Source: DASYTH01 sp035762905 (GTDB lineage Bacteria; Actinomycetota; Actinomycetes; Mycobacteriales; Pseudonocardiaceae). Taken from it: a DNA stretch of 62,836 nucleotides. The stretch is from NCBI RefSeq assembly GCF_035762905.1, contig NZ_DASUCC010000008.1, positions 1 to 62,836 of the forward strand, read 5' to 3'. The translations under genes were made by a program, and so were the position numbers. The first letter of the stretch is position 1. The number at the start of each line of letters is the position of its first letter. This document shows positions 32,634-42,256 of this stretch, piece after piece. A model generated the notes under the pieces. That model was not told the origin of the DNA and searched no databases. It worked only from the letters and a program-made list of their open reading frames with translations.

Positions 32634-33642
32634 GTACTGGGAAGACGAGGTGGACCGGGCGGTACGCCGGCTCCGCGCCGACACACCGGAGATGGCGGAA
32701 GCCGCGTTCGCCGCCGGCCGGGCGCGGCTGGCGGCTGGCGCCCCCCCGGACGCGCGCCGCCGGGTCGAGCCGTGGCTGGCGGTCACCGCCGCGGTCGTCG
32801 TGGTGGCGACCGGCGCGGTGCTGACGGTCAACGCCACGCGGAACCTGTCGTCGACGTCGTCCCCGCAGACGACGATGGTTCCACCCCCGCGGCCCTCGCC
32901 GACCAACAGCACGTACCCGCCGCTGCCCCCGGTCACCGACCGGCCGTACCACTCGCTGGACTGGCTCGCCGAGGGCGCCACCGACCTGCCGCAGGCCCCC
33001 GGCCAGTACCTGTACGTGCTGACCCACCAGTGGATCCAGGACCGATTGGGCTCCAGACTCGAGATGTTCCGCGAGCTGTGGATCCCCCGGGACCGGGCCG
33101 GCCAGTGGCAGCAGAACCACGCCGCCGACGTGTCCGGTCCGGCGATCGTGCCCTTCCCCGGAGCGAACGTCAGGCGGGCCGACGGCGGTGACTTCGACTG
33201 GCTACTGCGCGACCGCTCCCTGAAGAACCTGTCCGAGGAGGAGCTGACCGAACTCCCGCGTGACCCGCGTGCCCTGTATCAACTGCTCACGACGCCGGGC
33301 TTCGACCCGGGCGCGGCCTTCGAACTCATGCTGAACTGGATGAACCGGTTACCGCCGGCCGAGCCGCGGGCCGCGATCATCCTTGCCATGGGCTATTTCC
33401 CGTGGCTCGAGGTGTCCACGACCACGACGCGGGATGGCCGGCCGGCGGTGGCCCTCGCCATCGAGGTCGACCCCGGTGTGATCAAGAGCGAGATCCTGGT
33501 CGACCCGGACAACGGGCGGATCATCGGGAACCGGTATCGGCACCTGCAGGAGGGCGACGGCTCCCGGGCCGGACAGGTGCGCTACGAGGAAGCGATCACC
33601 TACGCGGTCGTCGACACGATCGGGCAGCGGCCGGCCAGATGA
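32626..33642 (+). CDS. Membrane-anchored protein paired with the sigma factor (CU044_5270-like)
   Basis: A 338-residue protein with a cytoplasmic N-terminal acidic segment, one membrane helix near residues 50-70 (WLAVTAAVVVVATGAVLTV), a Pro/Ser/Thr linker and a large extracytoplasmic domain. The layout and overlap with the sigma factor gene fit an anti-sigma-like or sensor partner of the type often annotated CU044_5270. No zinc anti-sigma HxxxCxxC motif is seen. If the sigma factor is truly broken, this gene may have lost its partner. Confidence 0.65.
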   Translation: MTEYWEDEVDRAVRRLRADTPEMAEAAFAAGRARLAAGAPPDARRRVEPWLAVTAAVVVVATGAVLTVNATRNLSSTSSPQTTMVPPPRPSPTNSTYPPLPPVTDRPYHSLDWLAEGATDLPQAPGQYLYVLTHQWIQDRLGSRLEMFRELWIPRDRAGQWQQNHAADVSGPAIVPFPGANVRRADGGDFDWLLRDRSLKNLSEEELTELPRDPRALYQLLTTPGFDPGAAFELMLNWMNRLPPAEPRAAIILAMGYFPWLEVSTTTTRDGRPAVALAIEVDPGVIKSEILVDPDNGRIIGNRYRHLQEGDGSRAGQVRYEEAITYAVVDTIGQRPAR

Positions 33643-33706
33643 CCATGCCGGCCTCACCCCACCCGGGTGAGGCCGGCTCGCTGACCGGCGCGCAACACTC
33701 CCGCAC

Positions 33707-35173
33707 ATGGCATCTGACCAGGCCGAAGCGGCGGTGCGCGCCGGTAGCGGCGTGCTCGCGGCCACCTGCATCGCCACGCTGATCGTCAACGCGAACACCT
33801 CGGCGGTGAGCATCCTGCTGCCGGCGATCAGTGAGGACGTCGGCGCGTCCACCGCCACCCTGCAGTGGGCCGTCACCGGCTACTCACTGGTCGGCGCCGC
33901 GGTGATCGTCACCTCCGGCGTGCTCGGCGACATCATCGGCCGGCGCCGCACGTTCGTCGGCGCACTGGTCCTGTTCATCGTCTGTTGTGTGCTGATCGCG
34001 CTGTCCGACAACGCCACCGGGGTGATCGTCGGCCGGATGTTGCAGGGTGCGGCCGGCGCCACGCTGCTGGCCTGTGGCCTGAGCCTGCTCTCGGTGGCCG
34101 CGACCGGCCAGGAACAACTGCGCGCGGTGTCGATCTGGGGTGCCGCGTCGGCCATCGGCGCCGCCGCCGGCCCGCTGATCGGCGGCGCGCTGGTGGACAC
34201 CACCGGCTGGCAGGGCCTGTTCTGGATCGACGCCGTGATCGCCGCCCTGTGCATCCCGCTCACCCTGCGCACCGTGGCCGAGTCCAACGACCCCACCCGC
34301 CCGCGCTCGTTGGACATCGGCGGAACCGTGCTGGTCGCTCTGATCCTCGCCCCGCTGGTGCTCGGCCTCAGCGAGGGATCGAACTGGGGCTGGACCTCCC
34401 CGGCGACGCTGGGCTGCCTGGCCGTCTCGGTCGCCTCGATCTTCGGTTTCGTCGCCGTGGAACGCCGGGTCCGGGCCCCGCTGATCGACCTCCAACTGCT
34501 CCGCAACCGGGTCCTGGTCGGGGCCACCATCGCGATCCTGATCGGCGCCGGCACCATCAACGGGCTGATGTACGTGCTCAGCCTGTTCTTCCAGGATCCG
34601 GACGGCTTCGACATGAGCCCGATGGAGGCCGGCCTGGCCACCCTGCCCGCCACGATCGGCCTGGTGGCCACCGCCCCGCTGGTCGCCGGCCTCGCGTTCA
34701 AGATCGGCACCCGGCAGGCGATCGGTCTCGGGTTCGCGATCACCACCGCGGGCTTCGGCGTGCTGGTGTTCCTGTCCGTGTCGTGGACCTACGCCCTGTT
34801 CGTCCTGCCGCTGATCGCCATCGCGGTCGGCATGGGCTTCTCCAACGGCTGCTCGTCCTCCGCGGCCACGGCGTCCGTGCCGAGGGAGGAGGTCGGCGCC
34901 GCGTCCGGCGTGTCCAACATGGCCCGCTACGTCGGCGCCGCCCTGTTCACCGCCGCCGCCGCCACCATCTACGGCACCAACTCCACCGCCACCGACGTCG
35001 CCCGCTCCGAAGCGGTGGTCGACGGCGTCAGCGCCGCCGCCCTGCTGATGGCCATCACGTCCGCCCTCGGCATCCTCCTGGCCGTCCTCGCCGGCCGGCA
35101 CCGCCCCGGCCCCACCCGCCCGGTGGACCGCGCCGCAGCCGCCGCGGTCGTCGTCCACACCATGCCAACATAA
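33707..35173 (+). CDS. MFS transporter, DHA2 (14-helix) family
   Basis: A 488-residue drug:proton antiporter-like protein. N-terminal ILLPAISEDVGAS and WAVTGYSLVGAAVIVTSG and the loop GDIIGRRR are typical of the EmrB/QacA group, and about 14 hydrophobic helices can be counted. Likely multidrug or metabolite efflux. There is no adjacent TetR-type repressor. Confidence 0.87.
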   Translation: MASDQAEAAVRAGSGVLAATCIATLIVNANTSAVSILLPAISEDVGASTATLQWAVTGYSLVGAAVIVTSGVLGDIIGRRRTFVGALVLFIVCCVLIALSDNATGVIVGRMLQGAAGATLLACGLSLLSVAATGQEQLRAVSIWGAASAIGAAAGPLIGGALVDTTGWQGLFWIDAVIAALCIPLTLRTVAESNDPTRPRSLDIGGTVLVALILAPLVLGLSEGSNWGWTSPATLGCLAVSVASIFGFVAVERRVRAPLIDLQLLRNRVLVGATIAILIGAGTINGLMYVLSLFFQDPDGFDMSPMEAGLATLPATIGLVATAPLVAGLAFKIGTRQAIGLGFAITTAGFGVLVFLSVSWTYALFVLPLIAIAVGMGFSNGCSSSAATASVPREEVGAASGVSNMARYVGAALFTAAAATIYGTNSTATDVARSEAVVDGVSAAALLMAITSALGILLAVLAGRHRPGPTRPVDRAAAAAVVVHTMPT

Positions 35174-35179
35174 GGCGCC

Positions 35180-35584
35180 ATGGACCGCGTCCCCGCACTG
35201 CGCCAAACAGTCCTGGACTGCACCGATCCCCGCGCCCTCGCCGAGTTCTACCGCCAACTACTCGGCTTCACCTACCGCCCCGGCGATGAACCTCCCGGCG
35301 ATCACGACTGGCTTGTCCTCCGCGACTCCACTGGTCAGCCCCGCCTGGCCTTCCAACAGGTCCCCACCCTCCCCGAACCCACCTGGCCGGCAGGCCCCAT
35401 CCCCCAACAACTCCACCTGGACCTCACCGTCCCTTCGGTCGCGGACCTCAACCACCAACACACCCGCGCCCTCGCCCTCGGCGCCCGCCTTCTCGTGGAC
35501 CGATCCGACGACCTCGAAGAACCCCTCCGCGTGTACGCCGATCCCGCCGGCCACCCGTTCTGCATCTTCGTCCACAGCGCCTAA
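35180..35584 (+). CDS. VOC-superfamily (glyoxalase-like) protein
   Basis: A 134-residue single-domain protein with the paired beta-alpha-beta repeats of the vicinal oxygen chelate fold: LRQTVLDCTDPRALAEFYR at the start, LHLDLTV in the middle and VYADPAGHPFCIF at the end. Such small actinomycete members are often annotated as glyoxalase or bleomycin-resistance-like; the real substrate is unknown. It starts 7 nt after the DHA2 exporter gene and its stop abuts a truncated exonuclease. Confidence 0.8.
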   Translation: MDRVPALRQTVLDCTDPRALAEFYRQLLGFTYRPGDEPPGDHDWLVLRDSTGQPRLAFQQVPTLPEPTWPAGPIPQQLHLDLTVPSVADLNHQHTRALALGARLLVDRSDDLEEPLRVYADPAGHPFCIFVHSA

Positions 35585-36049
35585 CCGAAGCCGGCGAGTT
35601 GGTTGGTCCGACCTGAGAATCCGATCTCACGCTTCGCCACCCGCGTTCATGGGCTGAGCAATGACGACGTGACGGCTTGCCCGGTGTTCGAGGACGTCTC
35701 GGCGCAGGTGATGGCTGCGCTGGACGCGGATGCGGTTGTTGCCCACCACGCGCAGGTCGACCTGGCTGTTCTGCGGCGCAAGCTGGCCGGCTGGGTCGTG
35801 CCCGAGGTCTTCGACACGCTTGCGCTTGCCCGACGCCTGATGCCGGATCTTGAGCGGTACCGGCTCGGTGATCTCGCCGCTGCGCTCGGGTTGGCCGGCG
35901 GTCTGTCTGGTGGGCTGGTGCCGCACCGGGCGACTTACGACGCGCTGGTCGCGGCCCGGTTGTTCGTGCGGCTGGCCGCCGCCGAGGCGGGCAGCGTTGA
36001 AGTGCTCCGTGGCGGCCGGAGTGAGGAGGAAGTGCAGACCCTTTTCTGA
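35585..36049 (+). pseudogene. 5'-truncated DEDD-type 3'-5' exonuclease
   Basis: The frame is open from the codon after the VOC stop to TGA 36049. It encodes the middle and end of a DnaQ/RNase T-like exonuclease: LVRPENPISRFATRVHGLS, the Exo II region AVVAHHAQVDLAVL and the Exo III motif HRATYDA. The N-terminal Exo I motif (DxE) and about 35 residues before it are missing, and the sequence stops matching exactly at the neighbouring gene. A TTG at 35603 is the only start option. Most likely a gene remnant left by a deletion or insertion breakpoint. Confidence 0.65.
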
Positions 36050-36055
36050 CCGCGG

Positions 36056-37333
36056 CTACAGCGTGACCAGGAGTTTGTCGTAGCCGCGGAGCATGAGGTG
36101 GGTGCGGTCGCCGGGGGTGTCGTAGAGGGTGAGGGTGGGGAAGCGGCGGAGGAGTTGGGGGAGGGCGGTTTGGGCTTCGAGGCGGGAGAGGGCGGCGCCG
36201 AGGCAGTAGTGCAGGCCGCCGCCGAAGGACAGGCTGTGGTTGTCGGGGCGGGTGGGGTCGAACACGTCGGGGTCGGCGAACCGGGTCGGGTCGCGGTTGG
36301 CGGCGCCGAAGAGGACGAGGATCCGGCTGCCGGCGGGGATGGGGATGCCGTCGACGTCGGCGTCGGTGGTGGCCCAACGGATGCTGAAGTGGGTCGGGGG
36401 TTCGTAGCGCAGGGTTTCCTCGACGATCGCGGGGGCGAGGCGTTCGGGCGCGGCGACCAGCGCGGTGGCCAGACGGGGACGGTCCAGCAGCAGGGTCAGG
36501 GCGTTGCCGATGAGGTGGGTGGTCGTGACGTAGCCGGCGTTGAACATGGTCAGCAGGTTGGCGATCAGTTCCTCGTCGCGCAGTTCCTCGTCGTCCTGCC
36601 GCCGCACCAGCGCGGTCACCAGGTCGTCGCGCGGCTCGGCGCGGCGTGCCGCGATCAACCGGGTGAAGTACTCGGTCAGCTCGACCGCGGCGGCGTTGGA
36701 CCGGGGCAGGTAGCGCCACATCGCCGTGCCGAGGTCCAGGATCGCGCCGAACGCGCGCACCCGCCGCGGGAAGGCGGCGCGGTCCTGCTCCGGCACGCCG
36801 AGCAGCTCGCCGATCACGTCGCTGGGGAGCGGAAGGGCGAACTCGGCCATGAAGTCGACCGGCCGGCCGCCGGCGCCCAGCTCGGCCATCCGGTCCAGCC
36901 GCTGGTCCACCAGCCGCACGATCGCGGGCTCCAGCGCGGCGATCCGGCGCGGGGTGAACTCCTGGCGCAGCAGCCGGCGCACCCGCTGGTGGTCCGGTCC
37001 GTCGGTGAAGAAGATCGAACCGAGCAGGGTGCGCAGCGCGGGATGATCGCGCCATGGGGAGCTGCGCCGGTCCGGGTAGTCCGCGTCCATCACGCGGAAC
37101 GTCGGGTCCCGCATGACCTTGTTGGCGGCGTCGAACCCGTGCACTACGAAGTCGAACCGGTTCTCGGGATCCTCACACCGGCAGAGCTGGCCGTGCCGGT
37201 GCAGCTCGGCGTAGTACGGGTACGGATCGCGGCGGCCGTCGGCGGACAGCAACGCGGCGAGCGAGACGGTGTGCACGGTGACTGACCCGGGATGAACGCC
37301 GAAGCGAGCGCCGGAATGGTCGGCAACGCTCAT
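36056..37333 (-). CDS. Cytochrome P450 (CYP B), paralogue of the cluster P450
   Basis: A 425-residue class I P450 with heme loop FGGGLHYCLGAALSR, ExxR as EETLRYEPP and I-helix MFNAGYVTTTHLIGN. It resembles the P450 at 15478 along its whole length (for example RRDPYP, FTDGPDHQRVRRL, RRIAALEP, FALPLPS, RVRAFGAILDLGT), roughly two thirds identical by eye, and clearly arises from a duplication. The start is uncertain: ATG 37333 is used, but GTG at 37279 would match the other P450's N terminus better. It lies beside the LAL regulator, which may tie both to the cluster 20 kb away. Confidence 0.88.
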   Translation of the reverse strand: MSVADHSGARFGVHPGSVTVHTVSLAALLSADGRRDPYPYYAELHRHGQLCRCEDPENRFDFVVHGFDAANKVMRDPTFRVMDADYPDRRSSPWRDHPALRTLLGSIFFTDGPDHQRVRRLLRQEFTPRRIAALEPAIVRLVDQRLDRMAELGAGGRPVDFMAEFALPLPSDVIGELLGVPEQDRAAFPRRVRAFGAILDLGTAMWRYLPRSNAAAVELTEYFTRLIAARRAEPRDDLVTALVRRQDDEELRDEELIANLLTMFNAGYVTTTHLIGNALTLLLDRPRLATALVAAPERLAPAIVEETLRYEPPTHFSIRWATTDADVDGIPIPAGSRILVLFGAANRDPTRFADPDVFDPTRPDNHSLSFGGGLHYCLGAALSRLEAQTALPQLLRRFPTLTLYDTPGDRTHLMLRGYDKLLVTL

Positions 37334-37587
37334 CACCAGGTCATATCAAGGCCGACGGCACTCGGGTAGCAACTATTGGCTGGATTAACCGACAGTTAGT
37401 GAATAACTCAGACATTGTGGTACAAGGCTGGCCAACAGGATGTAATGCCCATTGGACCGGTAATCGTTCCAAGCAGACCGGATCGGCATAAGCCCTGATA
37501 CCGCAACGTTTATAGCGAACAAGCCAGCCAGAGGCAAACGAGTGCAATTCGGGCAAAGGTTGACCGAATCGGACAATTGCTAACGAA
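37334..37587. other. Relatively A/T-rich intergenic region
   Basis: These 254 bp separate the LAL regulator gene from CYP B, both on the minus strand. The A/T content is visibly higher than in the flanking genes, which suits a promoter region for CYP B. No clear hexamers, hairpin or open frame with coding character was found. Confidence 0.4.
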
Positions 37588-40425
37588 CTACACGCCGAGT
37601 GACCGCCTGATCAACTCGTTGGCCAGCACGACGCGCGAGGTGATGCCCAGCTTGCTGAAGACGTGCTTGAGATGGGTCTCCACGGTGTAGCGCGAGATGA
37701 ACAGGCTGGCGGCGATCTGAGGGTTGGACAGGCCCTGGCCGACGAGTCGCGCGACGGACAGTTCGGTCGGGGTGAGCGAGTTCCATCCGACGCTGGGTCG
37801 GCGGGAGCGGCGGCGGCCACGATGGATCGCGTGGCTCCGCATCGTGGCGTCGATGCGGTTCTCCTCCCGGGTGAGGCCGAGCGCGGCGAAGGTGTCGGCG
37901 GCGGCGCGGAAGTGTTCCCGGGCGCGGTCCGGATGACCCGTGTCGGCCAGCGCGTCCGCGGCTTCGGCCTGGGCCAGCGCCAGTTCCACCTTCCGGTGCG
38001 AGGCCTGGTAGGCGGCGACCGCCTCGAGTGCGATCTGCGGGTCACCGCTGAACAGCGCCCGGCAGCGCAGCGCGGCACCGGTCGCGCTGGCGGTGCCGAC
38101 GCGTTCGGCGGCCGCCGCCGTGTCCGCGACGATGGCGTCCGCCGTCGCCCGGTCCCCGGCGCCGAGGACCAGCCGGAGCACGTCGGCCGGGAACATCCAA
38201 TTGCTGTGCAGGAACCGGAGTTCCGGTAGCACGTCCCACGCCTTGCGGGCGACGTCGGCGGCCTCGGCCGGCCGGTCCTCCGCCTCCAGCAGCAGTGCCT
38301 TCGCCCACAGCACCCAATTGGCACCCATGATGTGTCCGGAGGCGGCCAGTTCGGCCTCGGCGTCGGCCAGGATGCGGTGCGCCGCCGGGAAATCGTGGCG
38401 GGAGATCGCTAGGCGGGCCTGGATCGCGCGCACGTGCGCGGTCCACCGGGTGCCGGTGCTGGCGACGAGCTCCAGGCATGCCTCGGCCTCCGACCCGGCG
38501 TCCGTCCAGGCGCCGGTGTGCATCCGGAGGATGGCCAGATTCGCCTGCAGATAAGGAAGAACTCCGGCCGCCCCGACCCGCGTCGCGCGGTCGAGACCCT
38601 CCCGGTAGTAGCGTTCCGCCTCCGCCGGCCGGTCCGCGTCGGTCAGCGCCACGCCGAGGCACAGCTCCGGAAGCAGGAACTCGCGGAACGAGGAACGCAA
38701 CCGGTCGGTCAGGGCAAGGCACTGCCGGCCAAGGGTGATCGCCTCGTCGACCGCGCCGGTCGCGGCCGCGCCGAGCGTGCGGGTCATCAGACAGGTGGCG
38801 GCCGCAAGGTCGTTGCGGGTGGCCTTGGCGGCCGCCTCGGACCGCTCGGCCAGCGCGACCGCCGCGCCGGCCTCGCCGGTGATGAGCCGCAGAAAGCTCT
38901 CCGGCGCGGAGACGACGGCGACCGTGGTCGGGTCGTGGTACTGCGCGGCGCCGAGCTCGAGCTGCTCCCGGGCGGAGCGCCACAGGCCCTGCCGGGTCAG
39001 GGCGTGGGCGAGCACCACCCGCAGCCGGACGGCGATCGCCGGCTCCTCGGCGTGTTCGATGGCCTGCGCCGCGGCCAGCTGCGCTTCCTCGATGCGGCCC
39101 CGCAGGACGAGTTGCGGCACCAACTCGGAGATCAGGGTCACGCGCTGCGGGTCGGTGGCGTCCACGGCGTTCAGCGCGCGCTGGTACCACCGCACCGCCA
39201 GCGAGGTGGACCGGCGGGCCGACTCTCGGGCGGCCCGCCACAGCCATTCCGTGGTCTGCGCACCGCGCGGATCGCCGCTGTAGAACTGCTCCGCGACGCG
39301 CACGACGGGTGCGCCGGCCTCGGCCAGCGCGGCACCCGCCTCCCGGTGCAGCGCGATCCGCAGCGCGTTGGGCATGCTCTCGTAGAGCACCTGGCGGAAC
39401 AGATCGTGGTGGAAGGTCATGCTGTCGCCGCTTTCCGCGATCAGACCGGCGGCGATGGCCTCGTCGAGCTGCGCCATCAACTGGGTGGGCCGCGACTGGC
39501 ACACCACGGCCAACTCGTTGACCGCGAAGGATCGCCCGAGAATGCTCGCCATCCGCAACAACCGGAGGGTCGGCTCGGCGAGGAAACCGTATCGCCGCAA
39601 CAGGATCTCCCGGAGACTGGCCGGCACCACCCGCCGCGCGATCTCGGCGCCGTCCGGGGTCAGCGAGATGAGGTCCTGCTGGCGCAGCGTCCGCAGCAAC
39701 TCGACGACGAACAGCGGGTTGCCGGCGGTGGCGGAGATCTGTTCGCGCAGCAGCGGACCGGGTGGCACACCGAGGATCTCCTTGGCCAGCCCCACGGCCG
39801 CATCCTCCGGCAACGGTGCCAGCCGCAGCGCCACCGCACCTGCCGAGCCGAGTTGGTCGATGAGCTGGCCGACCTTCCGGGAGCGCGGCGTCGGGCGCAG
39901 CGTGACGATGACGAGCAACGGCAGACCGGCGAGCCGTCTGACGATCGCGCCGACGGCGGCGACGGTCGAGCTGTCCGCCCAGTGCAGATCGTCAAGGCAC
40001 AGCAGTACCGGAGCCTCGGCGGCGCAGGCCTCCAGCGCCGCCACCAGTTCCTCGGTGACGGCGAAGCCGCCGTCCGCGGCCTGCGGTCCGCCGGCCGAAC
40101 CGAGTTTCAGAAGTTCTTCGAAGACCGCGGAATGCGATTCCTCCCGGAGTTGGCCGCGGGCCATTTCGAAGATGACCCCGAACGCCAGGTTCCGCTCCAA
40201 CTCCGCGGCCGTGCCGACGAGTACCCGGAAGCCCGACGCCCGGGCGTGCGCCTGAATCTGACGTAACAGCACGCTTTTGCCGACGCCGGCCTCGCCCTCG
40301 ACAATGACGCCGCGGAGCGGCCCGGCGCTGGACGCGGCAAGCAGCGTGCGCAGTTGATCCAATTCGCTTTCGCGACCGACGATGGGGTGGTCCGGTGACT
40401 CAACACCGCCACCGGTCGTCGCCAC
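37588..40425 (-). CDS. LAL-family LuxR transcriptional regulator
   Basis: A 945-residue large ATP-binding regulator. The N-terminal AAA/STAND ATPase has the P-loop EGEAGVGKS near residue 46 and Walker B LLCLDDLHWAD near 150; a long TPR-like helical middle follows; the last 60 residues are a LuxR-type helix-turn-helix (LTPTELSVARLVGQGLSN, then VETHLKHVFSKLGI). Such proteins are pathway-specific activators in actinomycete biosynthetic clusters. GTG 40425 is the start, divergent from the P-loop protein at 40549. It is the only obvious cluster-type regulator in the window. Confidence 0.9.
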   Translation of the reverse strand: MATTGGGVESPDHPIVGRESELDQLRTLLAASSAGPLRGVIVEGEAGVGKSVLLRQIQAHARASGFRVLVGTAAELERNLAFGVIFEMARGQLREESHSAVFEELLKLGSAGGPQAADGGFAVTEELVAALEACAAEAPVLLCLDDLHWADSSTVAAVGAIVRRLAGLPLLVIVTLRPTPRSRKVGQLIDQLGSAGAVALRLAPLPEDAAVGLAKEILGVPPGPLLREQISATAGNPLFVVELLRTLRQQDLISLTPDGAEIARRVVPASLREILLRRYGFLAEPTLRLLRMASILGRSFAVNELAVVCQSRPTQLMAQLDEAIAAGLIAESGDSMTFHHDLFRQVLYESMPNALRIALHREAGAALAEAGAPVVRVAEQFYSGDPRGAQTTEWLWRAARESARRSTSLAVRWYQRALNAVDATDPQRVTLISELVPQLVLRGRIEEAQLAAAQAIEHAEEPAIAVRLRVVLAHALTRQGLWRSAREQLELGAAQYHDPTTVAVVSAPESFLRLITGEAGAAVALAERSEAAAKATRNDLAAATCLMTRTLGAAATGAVDEAITLGRQCLALTDRLRSSFREFLLPELCLGVALTDADRPAEAERYYREGLDRATRVGAAGVLPYLQANLAILRMHTGAWTDAGSEAEACLELVASTGTRWTAHVRAIQARLAISRHDFPAAHRILADAEAELAASGHIMGANWVLWAKALLLEAEDRPAEAADVARKAWDVLPELRFLHSNWMFPADVLRLVLGAGDRATADAIVADTAAAAERVGTASATGAALRCRALFSGDPQIALEAVAAYQASHRKVELALAQAEAADALADTGHPDRAREHFRAAADTFAALGLTREENRIDATMRSHAIHRGRRRSRRPSVGWNSLTPTELSVARLVGQGLSNPQIAASLFISRYTVETHLKHVFSKLGITSRVVLANELIRRSLGV

Positions 40426-40548
40426 GGTCGGTGACTATAACTTCCCGCGCAGAATCTCCCGGAGCTCAGGGATGTGCCGGCCGGCGTCACTCGGCGAGGC
40501 TTGCCGGCGCGAGGGGTGGGCAGCCGCGCCCGGTGGGAGAGGACGGCC

Positions 40549-41688
40549 ATGGACGATGTCGGCACCGTTGCCGGAGCGGAGGCGATGCTCGGCCGGGACC
40601 GGGAGGTGGCCGCGGCGCTGACCGCCGCACCGGGTCGGCCGGTCGAGTTCCACGCTCCGTGTGGCTTCGGCAAGTCGGTGCTACTGGGCCAAGTCGCCGC
40701 GCGGTTGTCCGAGCGGTCCGGCGTCCCGGCGCTGTACCTGCAGGTCGGCGGGTACGGCCCGAACGATCTTCGGCAGCGCCTGACCGGCCTGCTGTGCACG
40801 TCGGATGTTCCCCTGTCCGGGGTTCGGGCGACGCTGCTGCTCGACGACGTCAGCCTCGGCCCGGACGAGCTGCGGGAGGTCCTGGACGACCTGCCGCGCT
40901 GCACCGTGATCATCGGCTGCAACCGGCCGCTGCTCGGCCGCCGGGGCCGGTCCATCCTGTTGACCGGGCTGCCCACCGACCTTGCCCGCCAGGCGCTGTG
41001 CCGGTACCTCGGCCGGGATCTGACGGCAGCCGAACGGGTGGACGCCGACCGGTTGTGCCGGCTGGTCGGCGGCCAGCCGCTGCGTCTGCGCCAGGCCGCC
41101 GCACTGGTTCGGGACGGCCGGCACCAGTTCGGTCATCTGACCCGCGCCGTCGAGCGCGATCCCGACGCGCTGGATCGGCTCGGCATCGACGCCCTGTCCC
41201 GGCCGCAGCAGCGCACCCTTGCCCTGCTGGCGTTCGCGGCGGGAGCCCTGCTTCCGGCCGGCCTGGTCGGTTACGTCATCGGTCGCGGCGACATCCGGCC
41301 GATCCTGGAATCGCTGCACGAACGCGGTCTCGGCGAACGCACCGGGGACCGGTTCGGCCTTGCGGTTCGCCATGCCGACGACTACCTCGCCCTGCTGATG
41401 GACGAGCTGACGCTGGCGGACGCGGTCAGCTCGATCGTGTCCTGGATCGGCCGGCAGGAGCCGGGCGGTGCGCAGGCGCTGGACGCCGCCGACGCCGCAC
41501 TGTCGATCATCAGTCATGCCGTCGAACATCGCGATTGGCGCGTGGTGGCCGACCTGGCCACTGTCATCGAGCCGATCTTCGCGCTCGCCGGCCGGTGGAA
41601 CGCCTGGAGCGCCGCCGTCACCGCCGGCCTCGAAGCCACCCGGCAGCTACGCGACCTGACCACCAAGCATCGTGCTGTCGCTGGTTAG
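40549..41688 (+). CDS. P-loop (STAND-like) protein lacking a DNA-binding domain
   Basis: A 379-residue protein. The P-loop is APCGFGKSVLL near residue 40 and a Walker B-like strand ATLLLDDVSLG lies near 102; the rest is helical and resembles the ATPase and arm region of LAL regulators. There is no C-terminal helix-turn-helix, so it looks like a half regulator. ATG 40549 follows GGGAGAGGAC. It is divergent from the LAL gene with a 123-bp shared promoter region and might modulate that regulator. It could also be a truncated LAL paralogue. Confidence 0.65.
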   Translation: MDDVGTVAGAEAMLGRDREVAAALTAAPGRPVEFHAPCGFGKSVLLGQVAARLSERSGVPALYLQVGGYGPNDLRQRLTGLLCTSDVPLSGVRATLLLDDVSLGPDELREVLDDLPRCTVIIGCNRPLLGRRGRSILLTGLPTDLARQALCRYLGRDLTAAERVDADRLCRLVGGQPLRLRQAAALVRDGRHQFGHLTRAVERDPDALDRLGIDALSRPQQRTLALLAFAAGALLPAGLVGYVIGRGDIRPILESLHERGLGERTGDRFGLAVRHADDYLALLMDELTLADAVSSIVSWIGRQEPGGAQALDAADAALSIISHAVEHRDWRVVADLATVIEPIFALAGRWNAWSAAVTAGLEATRQLRDLTTKHRAVAG

Positions 41689-41749
41689 CCGCGGCGGCCG
41701 TTGTCTCCACTGTGGACGGTTCGGTCCGGCCGAGGTCTAGGGTGGGGGA

Positions 41750-42193
41750 ATGGTGCAGGTTGGGATCTTGCTGGGTCCGGTGCCGGAGCGACTGGGGGAC
41801 TGGCTGGCGGACGCCTCGGCCTTCGATGCGGCGGGGGCCGACGCGCTGTGGGTGGAGGACGTGGGGGACCTCGACACGGTGACGCTGGCGGCCGCGCTGT
41901 CGGTGGTGACCTTCCGGGCCCGCCTGGTGGTGGCGACCGCGCAGGCCCCGGAGCGGAGCGTCGACACCGTGCGCCGGCTGAGCCACGGCCGGCTGGGGGA
42001 CACGGCGGACCCGGCGGAGTGGGAGCGGGTGGGGGTGCCGCAGGGCCGCGAGGAGTGGCGGCAGATGTGCACGGAGGCGCACGAGCGGGGTGTGCGCGGA
42101 GTGATCGTTCCTGCTGACGCGCGGTTGCTGGACATTCTGCGCAATCCGGATGACCCTGGCGAGCGGCACGATCTTCAGCTTGCCCAGGGCTGA
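41750..42193 (+). CDS. Small protein resembling a luciferase-like N-terminal half
   Basis: A 147-residue protein. MVQVGILLGPVPERLG and AAGADALWVEDVGDL, followed by TVTLAAALSVVTFRARLVVA, recall the first strands of luciferase-like (LLM) flavin/F420 enzymes, but those have about 300 residues and this one stops after less than half. It may be a degraded or specialised half barrel. A weak GGTGGGGGA lies before the ATG. It sits 63 bp upstream of the formate dehydrogenase operon; no functional link is evident. Confidence 0.5.
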   Translation: MVQVGILLGPVPERLGDWLADASAFDAAGADALWVEDVGDLDTVTLAAALSVVTFRARLVVATAQAPERSVDTVRRLSHGRLGDTADPAEWERVGVPQGREEWRQMCTEAHERGVRGVIVPADARLLDILRNPDDPGERHDLQLAQG

Positions 42194-42256
42194 GGCATTG
42201 CGCTTGCGCAGCGTGAGATCGAGAATGGCGAGAGTGACCGCGGAAGGAGGCCGGCG

